A stretch of DNA of 64,000 nt from Afipia birgiae 34632 (GCF_000308295.2 NZ_HG326655.1:228574-292573), one strand, 5' to 3'; positions 48,582 to 58,259 are shown, numbered from the stretch's first letter. Made by a program: numbers and translations. The notes: a model not told the origin generated them from the letters alone.

Positions 48582-49766
48582 TTACTGAAGGATTTCGAAC
48601 AGGCCGGCAGCACCCATGCCGCCGCCGACGCACATCGTCACCACGCCGTATTTGGCCTTGCGGCGACGGCCTTCGACGAGCACGTGGCCGGCGAGACGCG
48701 AACCGGTCATGCCGTAGGGATGGCCGACCGCGACCGAACCGCCGTTGACGTTGAGCTTCTCCGGATCGATGCCAAGCTTGTCGCGGCAATAGATCACCTG
48801 CACGGCGAAGGCTTCGTTCAACTCCCACATATCGATGTCTTCGATCTTGAGGCCGTGACGCTTGAGCAGGCGCGGAATCGCAAACACCGGACCGATGCCC
48901 ATTTCATCCGGCTCGCAGCCGGCTGACACGAAGCCGCGGAAAATGCCGAGCGGCTTGAGGCCCTTCTTGGCGGCCATCGTGTCGCTCATGATCACGGCGG
49001 CGCTGGCGCCGTCCGACAGCTGGCTGGCGTTGCCGGCGGTGATGACGCCGCCTTCGCGGACCGGCTTCAGAGCCGCGAGACCTTCTGCGGTGGTCTCGGG
49101 ACGCGGACCTTCGTCCTGCGACAGGGTGATGTCCTTGAACGAAATCTCCTTGGTGACCTTGTCGGCGACCGCCATCTTGGTGGTCATCGGCGCGATCTCG
49201 TCCTTGAAGCGGCCGCCCTGCTGGGCAGCGGCAGTGCGGCGCTGGCTCTCCAGCGAGTACTCGTCCTGCTTCTCGCGCGAAATGCCGTAGCGCTTCGACA
49301 CCACTTCGGCGGTATCGAGCATCGCCATGTAGACGTCGCCCTTGATCTTCACCAGTTCAGGATCGACAGCGTGGAACTTGTTGGCGTGCTCGTTCTGCAC
49401 CAGGCTGATCGATTCACCGCCGCCGGCGACAGCGATCTCGACACCGTCGTAGATCACCGAACGGGCGGCGAGCGCGATAGCCTGCAGACCTGAGGCGCAC
49501 TGGCGGTCGATGGTGGTGCCGGCGACCGACACCGGAAGGCCTGCGCGCAGCAGCGCCTTGCGCGCGATGTTGCCGCCGGTCGCGCCCTGCTGCATGGCGG
49601 CGCCCATTACCACGTCCTCGATTTCCGCGCCGTCAACGCCGGCGCGCTTGACGGCGTGCTCAATGGCATGACCGAGCAGCGTGGCGCCTTCGGTGTTGTT
49701 GAAAGCGCCGCGATAGGCCTTGCCGATCGGGGTGCGTGCGGTGGAAACGATAACGGCCTGGGTCAT
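48582..49766 (-). CDS. pimB: Acetyl-CoA acyltransferase (thiolase, PimB-like)
   Basis: This 394-residue thiolase has the nucleophilic cysteine in RQCASGLQAI (about 88-97), NEAFAVQVI with the NEAF motif (about 313-321) and the C-terminal cysteine in CVGGGMGAAGLFE (about 380-392). It should cleave 3-oxoacyl-CoA to acetyl-CoA and a shortened acyl-CoA. It overlaps the ligase gene stop by 4 bp (ATGA). Family is certain; the chain or dicarboxylate preference is inferred from the operon. Confidence 0.92.
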   Translation of the reverse strand: MTQAVIVSTARTPIGKAYRGAFNNTEGATLLGHAIEHAVKRAGVDGAEIEDVVMGAAMQQGATGGNIARKALLRAGLPVSVAGTTIDRQCASGLQAIALAARSVIYDGVEIAVAGGGESISLVQNEHANKFHAVDPELVKIKGDVYMAMLDTAEVVSKRYGISREKQDEYSLESQRRTAAAQQGGRFKDEIAPMTTKMAVADKVTKEISFKDITLSQDEGPRPETTAEGLAALKPVREGGVITAGNASQLSDGASAAVIMSDTMAAKKGLKPLGIFRGFVSAGCEPDEMGIGPVFAIPRLLKRHGLKIEDIDMWELNEAFAVQVIYCRDKLGIDPEKLNVNGGSVAVGHPYGMTGSRLAGHVLVEGRRRKAKYGVVTMCVGGGMGAAGLFEILQ

Positions 49767-51445
49767 GAACGACCTCCTGTTGCAAGTTTGGGTTGTTGCG
49801 GTTGATTGCGTTGCTGGTTGCGTAATTCGTGACGAGAGAGTTTTCCGACGCTGGTGCGCGGCAATTCCTTGAGGAATTCGACCGCCACCGGCAATTCGTG
49901 CTTGCCGAGCTTTCCGGTGAGGAACGCGCGTAGGTCCTCGATGGTGAACGGCTCGGCGCCAGCGCGCAGCGTGATGAACGCCTTGGACGCCTCGCCGCGA
50001 TAGTCGTCGGGAATGCCGATCACAATGACTTCCTGAACCGACGGATGGGTGTAAATCGCCTGCTCGATCATCTGCGGATAGACGTTGAAGCCGCCGGAGA
50101 TGATCAGGTCCTTCTTGCGGTCCACCAGATAGAAATAGCCGTCGCTATCCATATAGCCGATGTCGCCGGTCAGGAAGCGGTCGCCGACGAAAGCCTCGGC
50201 GGTCTCCGCCTCGCGATTCCAGTATCCCTTGGTGACATTCGGGCCGCGGATACGGATTTCGCCGGTTTCTCCAACGGGCATCACCTGTTTCGGATCGTCG
50301 AGCGACACCACGTCCATCTCGATGCCGGGCAGCATCAGGCCGATCGAGCCGGGTTTCTCCGGGCCTTCGGGCGGATGGCCGGTGCCGGGCGAGCAGGTTT
50401 CGGTCATGCCCCACCCGCTTTTCAGCGCGAGCTTGGTCTTGCGTTCGAACACCTTCGCGACTTCGACAGGCAACGGGGCGCCGCCCGAGCCTGCATAGGC
50501 CAGCGACGACAGATCGCGCTTGTCCAGGTCGGGCAGGCTGGCGATGGCGATCCACATGGTCGGCACGCCGGGGAATGCGGTGGCTCGCTTCACTTCGATG
50601 TCGCGCATCACGGCTTCAAGATCGAAACGCTGATGCAGCGAGATCAGATCGCCGTTCTTCAGGGTGCGCAGCAGGACGACGGTGAGCGCATAGATATGAA
50701 ACAGCGGCAGGACGAGAATAACGCGCTCGATGGTGTTGCGCTCGGCCTTCTGATTGGCGCCCCAGACATCGTAGATCGAGACCGCCGAGGTGAGATTGCT
50801 GTGGGTGAGCATCGCCCCTTTCGGCAAACCGGTGGTGCCGCCGGTGTATTGCAGCAGCGCGATGTCATCGGCATCGACCTGCGGCCATGTCGCGGGCGGC
50901 TGCGCGCCCTTGACGAATTCCCTGAAGGTGATGATGGCGGGATTCGCCGGGATCGCGGCCTGCGGATTACCGACATCGCCCCAGGTTTCGTCCTCGCACA
51001 CGATCAGTTTGTCGAGCAGACCCTTCTCGAAGAATTTCAGCGCCGTCGGCAACAGCGTCGCCAGATTGCTGGTGACGAGAATGCGCGCGCCGGAGTCTTT
51101 CAGCTTGTGGGTGAGCGCGATTTCGCCGTCGAGCGGGCTGAGATGCACGACCCGCGCACCGGCCTTCAGAGCACCGAAGAAATTCACCGGATGGTCCGGT
51201 GAATTTCCGAGAAACAAGGCGACCGACGCTCCCTTGCCGAACCCGGCGCGGAGAAACGCCGACGCCGCGACATCGGCCAGGCTCTTCAACCCATCGAAGG
51301 AGATGGGCCGGTCGCGGAATTCGATCGCATGACGCGAACCGAAATCCGCAGCCGCCTTCGACAACAGGTCCGGAAGCGTGCCGCGCGGGATCGGTGAATC
51401 CCAGCGCACACCTTTCGGATAATACTGCTCGCCCGGCCGCGTCAT
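49763..51445 (-). CDS. pimA: Acyl-CoA ligase (AMP-forming, PimA-like)
   Basis: This 560-residue ANL-family ligase has YTGGTTGLPKGAM (about 191-203), SGWGMTETCSPGTGH (about 346-360), YWNREAETAEAF and the hinge/K motif region RTSVGKLSRHELR near the C-terminus. It activates a carboxylic acid to its CoA ester with ATP. Within this operon a dicarboxylate or medium-chain acid is the likely substrate, as known for PimA of R. palustris. It starts 3 bp after pimF and overlaps the thiolase gene. Confidence 0.9.
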   Translation of the reverse strand: MTRPGEQYYPKGVRWDSPIPRGTLPDLLSKAAADFGSRHAIEFRDRPISFDGLKSLADVAASAFLRAGFGKGASVALFLGNSPDHPVNFFGALKAGARVVHLSPLDGEIALTHKLKDSGARILVTSNLATLLPTALKFFEKGLLDKLIVCEDETWGDVGNPQAAIPANPAIITFREFVKGAQPPATWPQVDADDIALLQYTGGTTGLPKGAMLTHSNLTSAVSIYDVWGANQKAERNTIERVILVLPLFHIYALTVVLLRTLKNGDLISLHQRFDLEAVMRDIEVKRATAFPGVPTMWIAIASLPDLDKRDLSSLAYAGSGGAPLPVEVAKVFERKTKLALKSGWGMTETCSPGTGHPPEGPEKPGSIGLMLPGIEMDVVSLDDPKQVMPVGETGEIRIRGPNVTKGYWNREAETAEAFVGDRFLTGDIGYMDSDGYFYLVDRKKDLIISGGFNVYPQMIEQAIYTHPSVQEVIVIGIPDDYRGEASKAFITLRAGAEPFTIEDLRAFLTGKLGKHELPVAVEFLKELPRTSVGKLSRHELRNQQRNQPQQPKLATGGRS

Positions 51446-51448
51446 GGG

Positions 51449-53536
51449 TTACCCCTTGGCGAGGGACGCGAATGTCTTGCCTTCGTCGGCCAGACGCTTG
51501 AGCAGAGGTGTCGGCTCGAGCGACGGATCGTTGGTCTGCTTGGCGTAGAACGACAATCGCTCCGCGATCTTCTTGAGGCCGACCTGATCGGCGTAGAACA
51601 TCGGGCCGCCGCGGTAGATCGGCCAGCCATAGCCATAGAGCCAGACCACGTCGATGTCGCTCGGGCGCGCCGCGATCTTCTCTTCAAGGATGCGCGCCCC
51701 CTCGTTGATCATCGGATACATCAGGCGCTCGAGGATTTCGTCATCGCTGATAGCGCGGCGCTTGAGGCCGAGCTTGGCGGTGGTTTCCTCGATCAGCTTT
51801 TCGATTTCCGGATCCGGCAGCGGCGAGCGCGAGCCGGCTTCGTACTTGTAATAGCCCTTACCGGTCTTCTGGCCGAAGCGGCCGGCTTCGCAAATCGCGT
51901 CGGCGATTTCTGACTTGATGCCGCGGTCCTTGCGCGAACGCCAGCCGATATCGAGACCGGCGAGATCGCCCATCGCGAACGGGCCCATCGGCATGCCGAA
52001 CTTGGTGAGCACGGCGTCGACCTGCTGCGGCAACGCGCCTTCGAACAGGAACTTCTCGGCCTGCTTGCCGCGGGCGGCCAGCATGCGGTTGCCGACGAAG
52101 CCGTCGCAAACGCCGACCACCACCGGCACCTTGGCGATACGCTTGGCGACCGCCACCGCGGTCATCAGCGCGTCCGGTGCGGTCTTTTCGCCGCGGACGA
52201 TTTCGCACAGCTTCATCACGTTGGCAGGCGAGAAGAAGTGCATGCCGAGCACGTCCTGCGGACGCTTTGTCATGGCGGCGATGGCATTGATGTCGAGATA
52301 CGAGGTGTTGGTCGCGAGCACAGCGCCGGGCTTGGCGTGCTGGTCGAGCTGGCTGAACACGTCCTTCTTGATCGCCATGGTCTCGAACACGGCCTCGATA
52401 ATGAGGTCAGCATCCTTGACGTTTTCGAGGCCGACCACGCCCTTGATCAGGCCCATGCGCTTGGCGGGCGCGTCCGCCGGAATGCCGCCGCGCGCCGCGG
52501 TGGCTTCGTAATTTTTCTGCATGATGCCGAGGCCGCGCTTGAGCTGCTCGTCGCCGGTCTCGATCAGCGTGACCGGAATGCCGGCATTGGCGAACGACAT
52601 CGCGATGCCGCCGCCCATGGTTCCGGCACCGATGATCGCAACCTGCTTCACGTCACGCGGCTTGGTTCCATCCGGAACGCCAGCGACCTTGGCCGCTTCA
52701 CGCTCGGAGAAGAAGGCATAACGCTGCGCTTTCGACTGATCGCCGTTCATGAGCTTCAGGAACAGCTCGCGCTCGGACTTGAGCGCCTGATCGAACGGCT
52801 GGTCGAGCGAATGGCTGACAGCCTCTGCGGCGGCGAGCGGCGCTTCCAGACCCCGGTTGCGCTTATTTGCCGCAGCGGCGGCATTGGTGAAGATCGACTT
52901 GTCCGCCTTGGCGGCAGCGAGCTTGGAATCGTCGTCGCGCAGCTTGCGCAGCGGACGCTTCTCGGCGAGCGCCTTGCGCGCGAAGGCTTCGCCGCCGACA
53001 GCGGGCTCGCCATCGATGATCTCTTCGATCAATCCGTTCTTGAGCGCGTCAGCCGCGCTGATCGGATTGCCACCAACGATCATCGTCACTGCCATTTCAG
53101 GACCGACCGCGCGCGGCAAGCGCTGCGTGCCGCCTGCGCCCGGCAACAGACCGAGCTTCACTTCGGGAAGACCGAGCTTGGCGTCCTTGGTGGCAACGCG
53201 GAAATGGCAGCCGAGCGCGAGTTCAAGGCCACCGCCGAGCGCGGTGCCGTGAATGGCGGCGACCACCGGTTTAGAGGAATTCTCGATAACCTCGATCACT
53301 TCATGAAGGCTGGGCGACTGTGGCGGCTTGCCGAATTCGGTGATGTCCGCGCCTGCGATGAAGGTGCGTCCGGCGCACGCGATGACGATGGCTTTGACCG
53401 AGTCATCGGCCTGCGCGCTCTTCACGCCGTCTGCAATACCCTTGCGAACTGCTGCGCTGAGCGCATTCACCGGGGGGCTGTTGACCGTGACGATTGCAAC
53501 CGCGTCATGACGTTCCACCTTGACCACTTCGCTCAC
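51449..53536 (-). CDS. pimF: Enoyl-CoA hydratase / 3-hydroxyacyl-CoA dehydrogenase (PimF-like)
   Basis: This 695-residue bifunctional enzyme has an enoyl-CoA hydratase domain (about 1-190; IAGADITEFG, GGGLELALGCHFRVA), a linker, then a 3-hydroxyacyl-CoA dehydrogenase NAD domain starting QVAIIGAGTMGGGIAMSFA (about 297-315), with DVLGMHFFSPANVM, and a C-terminal dehydrogenase domain. The start is GTG with AGGAG 7 bp upstream. It is the first gene of the operon, as pimF is in R. palustris. A candidate operator and a divergent IclR gene lie just upstream. Confidence 0.92.
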   Translation of the reverse strand: MSEVVKVERHDAVAIVTVNSPPVNALSAAVRKGIADGVKSAQADDSVKAIVIACAGRTFIAGADITEFGKPPQSPSLHEVIEVIENSSKPVVAAIHGTALGGGLELALGCHFRVATKDAKLGLPEVKLGLLPGAGGTQRLPRAVGPEMAVTMIVGGNPISAADALKNGLIEEIIDGEPAVGGEAFARKALAEKRPLRKLRDDDSKLAAAKADKSIFTNAAAAANKRNRGLEAPLAAAEAVSHSLDQPFDQALKSERELFLKLMNGDQSKAQRYAFFSEREAAKVAGVPDGTKPRDVKQVAIIGAGTMGGGIAMSFANAGIPVTLIETGDEQLKRGLGIMQKNYEATAARGGIPADAPAKRMGLIKGVVGLENVKDADLIIEAVFETMAIKKDVFSQLDQHAKPGAVLATNTSYLDINAIAAMTKRPQDVLGMHFFSPANVMKLCEIVRGEKTAPDALMTAVAVAKRIAKVPVVVGVCDGFVGNRMLAARGKQAEKFLFEGALPQQVDAVLTKFGMPMGPFAMGDLAGLDIGWRSRKDRGIKSEIADAICEAGRFGQKTGKGYYKYEAGSRSPLPDPEIEKLIEETTAKLGLKRRAISDDEILERLMYPMINEGARILEEKIAARPSDIDVVWLYGYGWPIYRGGPMFYADQVGLKKIAERLSFYAKQTNDPSLEPTPLLKRLADEGKTFASLAKG

Positions 53537-53577
53537 ACAACTCTCCTTGGTAGCGCTTGTTTTTGCATATTTCGCAC

Positions 53578-53596
53578 TGCGGAATTAAATTCCACA
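53578..53596. promoter_or_regulatory. Palindromic candidate operator between pimF and iclR-type gene
   Basis: TGCGGAATTAAATTCCACA is a 19-bp dyad with GGAATT/AATTCC as a perfect core around one central A and TG/CA ends. It lies in the 129-bp divergent region, 42 bp before the pimF start and 70 bp before the regulator. Position and symmetry suit an IclR-family operator controlling both genes. Confidence 0.45.
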
Positions 53597-53665
53597 TCTT
53601 GACACGGAGGGATATTTTGAAGCACGTCCTTTGTCAACGAAGACCACATATGCGGTTTCTCACGA

Positions 53666-54544
53666 ATGAAGCGGCCACCAAAGAAACCTGCGACTGATCG
53701 CAGTTTTGTTATCGCGCTTTCGCGGGGGCTCGATGTATTGCGGGCGTTTCGTCCCAGCGACGGACTGCTCGGCAATCAGGAAATCGCCGCGCGCACGAAT
53801 TTGCCGAAGCCAACGATCTCGCGGCTGACCTACACGTTGACAAAGCTCGGTTATCTGACGCCGGTTCCGCGATTTGAGAAATATCAACTCGCGCCTGCCG
53901 CGATGGCGCTTGGATATTCAGCGCTCGCAAACATGGGCGTGCGTCATCTGTCGGATCCCTATCGCGATCAACTGATGCGCGAAACCGGCGGTGCCGTCGC
54001 CATCGGCGCGCGCGACCGGCTCAGCATGATCTATTTCGGACAGAGCCGCAGCGAACTGACCGTCGGCGTGCTGCTCGATGTCGGATCGCGCGTGCCGATC
54101 GCGACATCGGCCATGGGCCGCGCCTATCTGTGGGCACTGCCGGACGAAGAGCGCGCGGCGCTTCTGCGCGAGATCAAGGAACACACCGGCCCCAACTGGC
54201 CGAAGGTGCGCGACGGCATCGAGCGCGCCGGTGAATGCGTCGCGAAGCACGGCTTCGCAATGTCCGCAGGCGAATGGCACAGCGACATTCACGCCGTCGG
54301 CGTTGCGCTGAAACTGAATGATGGAACCGGCCCGTATGCCTTCAACTGCGGCGCTCCGGCCTTCAAGTTCAGTGAGGTTCTTTTAAAGAACGATATCGGC
54401 CCTCGCTTGGTGGCGATGGTGAGAAATATCGAAGTCGCGATGACCGGCTCTATCGGGCGCGGCACGCTAGGTAGGGAGACAGTCGCCAAAAAAGTCAAAA
54501 CAAGTGGGGGAAAAGTCACTCGTATCGTGGAGGAGATCAGGTAG
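53666..54544 (+). CDS. IclR-family transcriptional regulator
   Basis: This 292-residue regulator has an N-terminal winged helix-turn-helix (SRGLDVLRAFRPSDGLLGNQ, then IAARTNLPKPTISRLTYTLT, about 19-60) and an IclR effector domain (GAVAIGARDRLSMIYFG near 94-110; KHGFAMSAGEWHSDIHAVGV near 192-211). It has a basic C-terminal tail longer than usual (about 265-292). Divergent placement suggests that it controls the pimF operon in response to an acid or CoA intermediate, and perhaps the transporter downstream. Effector unknown. Confidence 0.9.
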   Translation: MKRPPKKPATDRSFVIALSRGLDVLRAFRPSDGLLGNQEIAARTNLPKPTISRLTYTLTKLGYLTPVPRFEKYQLAPAAMALGYSALANMGVRHLSDPYRDQLMRETGGAVAIGARDRLSMIYFGQSRSELTVGVLLDVGSRVPIATSAMGRAYLWALPDEERAALLREIKEHTGPNWPKVRDGIERAGECVAKHGFAMSAGEWHSDIHAVGVALKLNDGTGPYAFNCGAPAFKFSEVLLKNDIGPRLVAMVRNIEVAMTGSIGRGTLGRETVAKKVKTSGGKVTRIVEEIR

Positions 54545-54621
54545 CCCTGCGGTTTGCATCCAGAGACATCCTCTCTATGCGGCGCCGAGGACGCGCTTGA
54601 ACAAAATCAACTAACAGTTCT

Positions 54622-54637
54622 ATAAAAGAACTTTTAT
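54622..54637. promoter_or_regulatory. AT-rich palindrome upstream of the Liv-type transporter
   Basis: ATAAAAGAACTTTTAT is a perfect 16-bp palindrome with a two-base centre, inside an overlapping AGTTC/GAACT hairpin. It sits in the 305-bp gap between the regulator and the transporter ATPase gene (54545-54849). It could be an operator or a weak terminator of the regulator. The rest of the gap holds a GGGAGGA-like site near 54750 but no gene I can support. Confidence 0.35.
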
Positions 54638-54849
54638 GGACTTCGCCGCTTTGCGATGGTTAAGAGCACTAAGACCATGCTGCCGATGACGCCGTGCGCG
54701 GATCACAAAAACAAGAAACTGCCGGCATCAAGAAAATGAAACCACCGGGAGGAAGAATTGCAGGTATCGCCGAGGGGAACAGATAACCGCCGTTGTTGCG
54801 GTTTCATGCAGGGTTCGGGCGCGTCCCGGTCCTGCCCGGACATCAGCGT

Positions 54850-55644
54850 ATGATGCAGGCACAAGCGCAGGGGCATGCCCCCTTGCTCACCGTTCGCGAC
54901 GTCAGCGTCGTGTTCGGCGGCATCATCGCCTTGAACGGCGTCTCGTTCGACATGAAGAAGGGCCAGATTTTGGGCCTGATCGGACCGAACGGCGCCGGCA
55001 AGACGACGCTCTTCAATTGTCTCAGCCGGCTTTATCAGCCGAGCCAGGGCGAGATCCTGCTGGAGGGCGAAAGCATCCTTCATCATCAGCCCTCGAAGAT
55101 CGCCGCAGCAGGCATCGGCCGCACGTTCCAGAACGTTGCGCTGTTCCCGCGGCTGACGGTGCGCGACAACATCCGGATCGGCGGTCATTGCCGCACCAGC
55201 AGCGACTTCGTCAGCGATGCGCTGAAACTGCCATGGGTCCGCGAACAGGAGCGCCAGCTCAACGCCAAGGTTCATGAAATTCTCGATTACCTCGACCTGC
55301 ACGACGTCGCCGACCGTGAAGTCTCGGGGCTTCCCTTCGGCACGCAGAAGCGCGTCGAGCTTGGCCGTGCACTTGCCGCCGAGCCGAAGATCCTGCTGCT
55401 CGACGAACCCGCAGGCGGCCTCAATCACGAGGAAGTCTATGTTCTCGGCGACCTGATCTGCCGCATCCGCGACGAGCGGCACATCACGGTTCTTCTCGTC
55501 GAACATCACATGGGACTGGTGATGAAGATCGCCGACCACGTCGTCGCGCTGAATTTCGGCAAGAAGCTCGCTGAAGGCACCCCGTCCCAGGTGCAGTCCG
55601 ACCCCGACGTCATCAAGGCCTATCTGGGGAGCAAGGACCAATGA
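54850..55644 (+). CDS. livG: Branched-chain-type ABC transporter ATP-binding protein (LivG)
   Basis: I chose the ATG at 54850 (MMQAQAQGHAPLL), giving 264 residues; a TTG at 54793 would add 19 residues without conserved sequence. Walker A is GPNGAGKTT, the signature region is the variant VSGLPFGTQKRVELGRAL and Walker B is ILLLDEPAGG. It resembles LivG ATPases of hydrophobic amino acid or carboxylate importers. It overlaps livF by 4 bp. Ligand is unknown; proximity to the beta-oxidation operon suggests an organic acid. Confidence 0.88.
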   Translation: MMQAQAQGHAPLLTVRDVSVVFGGIIALNGVSFDMKKGQILGLIGPNGAGKTTLFNCLSRLYQPSQGEILLEGESILHHQPSKIAAAGIGRTFQNVALFPRLTVRDNIRIGGHCRTSSDFVSDALKLPWVREQERQLNAKVHEILDYLDLHDVADREVSGLPFGTQKRVELGRALAAEPKILLLDEPAGGLNHEEVYVLGDLICRIRDERHITVLLVEHHMGLVMKIADHVVALNFGKKLAEGTPSQVQSDPDVIKAYLGSKDQ

Positions 55645-56351
55645 GCATGCTGACAATCAAGGATCTGCGCGCCTATTACGGCCAGATCCAGGCCCTTCAC
55701 GGCCTTGAATTCTCGCTCAACGAAGGCAGCGTCACCACGCTGCTCGGCGCCAACGGCGCCGGCAAGACCACGACGCTGCGCGCGATCTGCAACATGATCC
55801 GCTCGACGGGCAATATCGAGTTCGAGGGCAAGCCGCTGGCCGGCATGTCGACCGAAAACGTCGTCCGTCTCGGCATCGCCCACGTTCCGCAGGGCCGCGG
55901 CACCTTCACCAACATGACGGTGGAGGAAAACCTGCAGCTGGGCGCGATCTCGCGAAGCGACACCAAGAACATCGAGAGCGACATCGAGCGCATGTACGCG
56001 CACTTCCCGGTGCTCAAGCAGCGTCACACCCAGCAGGCCGGCACGTTGTCGGGCGGTGAACAGCAGATGCTCGCGGTCGCCCGCGCTCTGATGCTGCGTC
56101 CCCGCCTGATGTTGCTCGACGAGCCGTCGTTCGGCCTCGCGCCGCTGATTGTGCGCGACCTGTTCGGCATTCTCGGCAAGATCAACCGCGAGGACAAGGT
56201 GACGATCCTGGTGGTCGAACAGAACGCCCAGCTCGCGCTTGAACTCGCGGAAAAGGCCTATGTGATCGAAACCGGACGCATCGTGATGTCGGGAAGCGCG
56301 AAAGAAATCGCGAACAACGAAGACATCCGCAAATCCTATCTCGGATACTGA
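55641..56351 (+). CDS. livF: Branched-chain-type ABC transporter ATP-binding protein (LivF)
   Basis: This 236-residue ATPase has Walker A GANGAGKTT (about 31-39), the signature LSGGEQQMLAVARAL (about 135-149) and Walker B LMLLDEPSFGLAP (about 155-167). It pairs with LivG at the inner membrane. The start overlaps the livG stop (ATGA), and livH follows after 10 bp. Full length; typical of the family. Confidence 0.92.
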   Translation: MSMLTIKDLRAYYGQIQALHGLEFSLNEGSVTTLLGANGAGKTTTLRAICNMIRSTGNIEFEGKPLAGMSTENVVRLGIAHVPQGRGTFTNMTVEENLQLGAISRSDTKNIESDIERMYAHFPVLKQRHTQQAGTLSGGEQQMLAVARALMLRPRLMLLDEPSFGLAPLIVRDLFGILGKINREDKVTILVVEQNAQLALELAEKAYVIETGRIVMSGSAKEIANNEDIRKSYLGY

Positions 56352-56361
56352 GGATACAGCC

Positions 56362-57240
56362 ATGGAACTGTTTACCAACCAAGTCCTGGCTGGCATTGCC
56401 ACAGGCGCGATCTACGCCTGCATGGCGCTGGCTGTGGTCATGATCTATCAGGCTATCGACCACCTCAACTTCGCCCAGGGCGAAATGGCGATGTTCTCGA
56501 CCTTCATCGCCTGGCAGCTAATGCAGTGGGGACTGGGCTTCTGGCCGGCCTTCCTGCTGACGCTGGTTATCTCGTTCGCCGGCGGCATCGTCATCGAGCG
56601 CGCGCTGTTCAAGCCGCTGACCAACGCGCCGATTCTGGTGCATGTCGCGGGCTTCATCGCGCTGTTCGCCATTCTCAACAGTGTCGCGGGCCTGACCTGG
56701 GACTTCACGATCAAGCAGTTTCCCTCGCCGTTCGGTTCGTCCGGCTTCCTGGGCAGCCAGCTGATCTCGACCCATCAGGCCGGCATGATCGGCGTCACGC
56801 TGGTGCTGCTGCTCCTGCTGTTCATCTTCTTCCGCTATACGCGTATCGGCCTTGCGATGCGGGCGGCGGCCTCGCTGCCTGAATCCGCGCGCCTCGTCGG
56901 CATCAACACCAGCTGGATGATCGCGCTCGGCTGGGGCATGGCGAGCGCCATCGGCGCCATCGCCGGCATGCTGATCGCGCCGGTCGTGTTCCTCGAGCCC
57001 AACATGATGGGCGGCATCCTGCTGTACGGCTTCGCAGCGGCGGTGCTCGGCGGCCTCACCAGCCCGCTCGGCGCAGTGGTCGGCGGCTTCCTGGTCGGCG
57101 TCTTCGAGAACCTGGTCGGCACCTACATTCCCGGTGTCGGCAACGAACTGAAACTGCCCATTGCGTTGGCACTGATCATTGTTGTGCTTGTCATCAAACC
57201 GTCCGGCTTGTTCGGCCGCGCCATCGTACAGCGAGTTTAA
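56362..57240 (+). CDS. livH: Branched-chain-type ABC transporter permease (LivH)
   Basis: This 292-residue polytopic permease has the LivH hallmark YQAIDHLNFAQGEMAMFSTF (about 30-49) and a C-terminal LGGLTSPLGAVVGGFLVGVF (about 228-247). Roughly eight membrane segments are visible. It should form the translocation path with LivM, and is placed 2 bp before livM. The conserved loop RAAASLPESARLVGI (about 168-182) is the ATPase contact region. Confidence 0.92.
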   Translation: MELFTNQVLAGIATGAIYACMALAVVMIYQAIDHLNFAQGEMAMFSTFIAWQLMQWGLGFWPAFLLTLVISFAGGIVIERALFKPLTNAPILVHVAGFIALFAILNSVAGLTWDFTIKQFPSPFGSSGFLGSQLISTHQAGMIGVTLVLLLLLFIFFRYTRIGLAMRAAASLPESARLVGINTSWMIALGWGMASAIGAIAGMLIAPVVFLEPNMMGGILLYGFAAAVLGGLTSPLGAVVGGFLVGVFENLVGTYIPGVGNELKLPIALALIIVVLVIKPSGLFGRAIVQRV

Positions 57241-57242
57241 TC

Positions 57243-58259
57243 ATGAGCACAGTTCAGGACTCAGTCTCCCAGCCCGCAGCGGTCGCCGCGCCGTCGAAGA
57301 AATCGATGACGGTCGGCACCACCGCAACCCTGGTGGTGTTCGCACTGCTGCTCATCACACCGCTGTTCGTGAAGAACTTCATCATCTTCCAGATGACGAT
57401 GTGGCTGATCTACGCCATCGCCATCCTGGCCCTCAACATCCTGACCGGCGGCAGCGGGCAGTTCTCGCTCGGCCAAAGCGCTTTCTATGCGGTCGGCGCC
57501 TATACGGCCGGCATCCTGATGGAGCATATGGGCGTCAACTACGCGCTGACGCTGCCTGCCGCGGGCATCATCTGCTTCATCTTCGGCTTCCTGTTCGGCT
57601 TCCCGGCGCTGCGGCTCTCGGGCGTCTACCTCGCACTCGCGACGTTTGCCCTTGCAGTTGCGATGCCGCAGTTGCTGAAACTCGGGGTGTTCGAACACTG
57701 GACCGGCGGCGTGCAGGGTCTCGTCATCACCAAGCCGGACGCGCCGTTCGGCCTGAAGATGTCGCAGGACATGTGGCTGTATTACTTCACGCTGGCCGTC
57801 TCGGCACTGATCTACGTTCTGGCGGTCAACCTGCTGCGAAGCCGGTCCGGACGCGCCATGATGGCGATCCGCGACAACCAGATCGCCGCCTCGGCAATGG
57901 GCGTCGACCTGCCGCTCTACAAGACGCTGGCGTTCGGCGTCTCGGCCGCGTTCACCGGTGTCGCCGGTGCGCTCGGCGCCATCGTTGTGCAGTTCGTGGC
58001 TCCCGACAGTTTCACCATCCAGCTGGCGATCGCGATCTTCCTCGGCATGGTGGTCGGCGGTGTCGGCTGGTTGCCGGGCTCGCTGGTCGGCTCGGCCTTC
58101 ATCGTGTTCGTTCCGAACGTGGCGGAACACATCTCGAAGGGCCTCTCCGGCGCGGTGTTCGGCGTGCTGTTGTTCGTCGTCATCTTCCTCGTGCCCCATG
58201 GCGCAAGGCAGGTGGCCTACATGATCGAGGCCTTGTTCCGCAGAAAGAGTAAGTCCTAA
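57243..58259 (+). CDS. livM: Branched-chain-type ABC transporter permease (LivM)
   Basis: This 338-residue LivM-type permease has LNILTGGSGQFSLGQSAFYA (about 63-82), FPALRLSGVYLALATFALAV (about 120-139) and the cytoplasmic loop AIRDNQIAASAMGVDLPLYK (about 206-225). It is the last membrane gene of the cluster, followed by a strong terminator; three binding-protein genes then follow as separate units. The substrate is not readable from sequence. Confidence 0.92.
   Translation: MSTVQDSVSQPAAVAAPSKKSMTVGTTATLVVFALLLITPLFVKNFIIFQMTMWLIYAIAILALNILTGGSGQFSLGQSAFYAVGAYTAGILMEHMGVNYALTLPAAGIICFIFGFLFGFPALRLSGVYLALATFALAVAMPQLLKLGVFEHWTGGVQGLVITKPDAPFGLKMSQDMWLYYFTLAVSALIYVLAVNLLRSRSGRAMMAIRDNQIAASAMGVDLPLYKTLAFGVSAAFTGVAGALGAIVVQFVAPDSFTIQLAIAIFLGMVVGGVGWLPGSLVGSAFIVFVPNVAEHISKGLSGAVFGVLLFVVIFLVPHGARQVAYMIEALFRRKSKS

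Noticed and set aside
57179..58252. 357-codon frame overlapping livM in another frame on the same strand
   Set aside because: livM has a full set of family motifs; the other frame is Arg-rich and unlike any protein.
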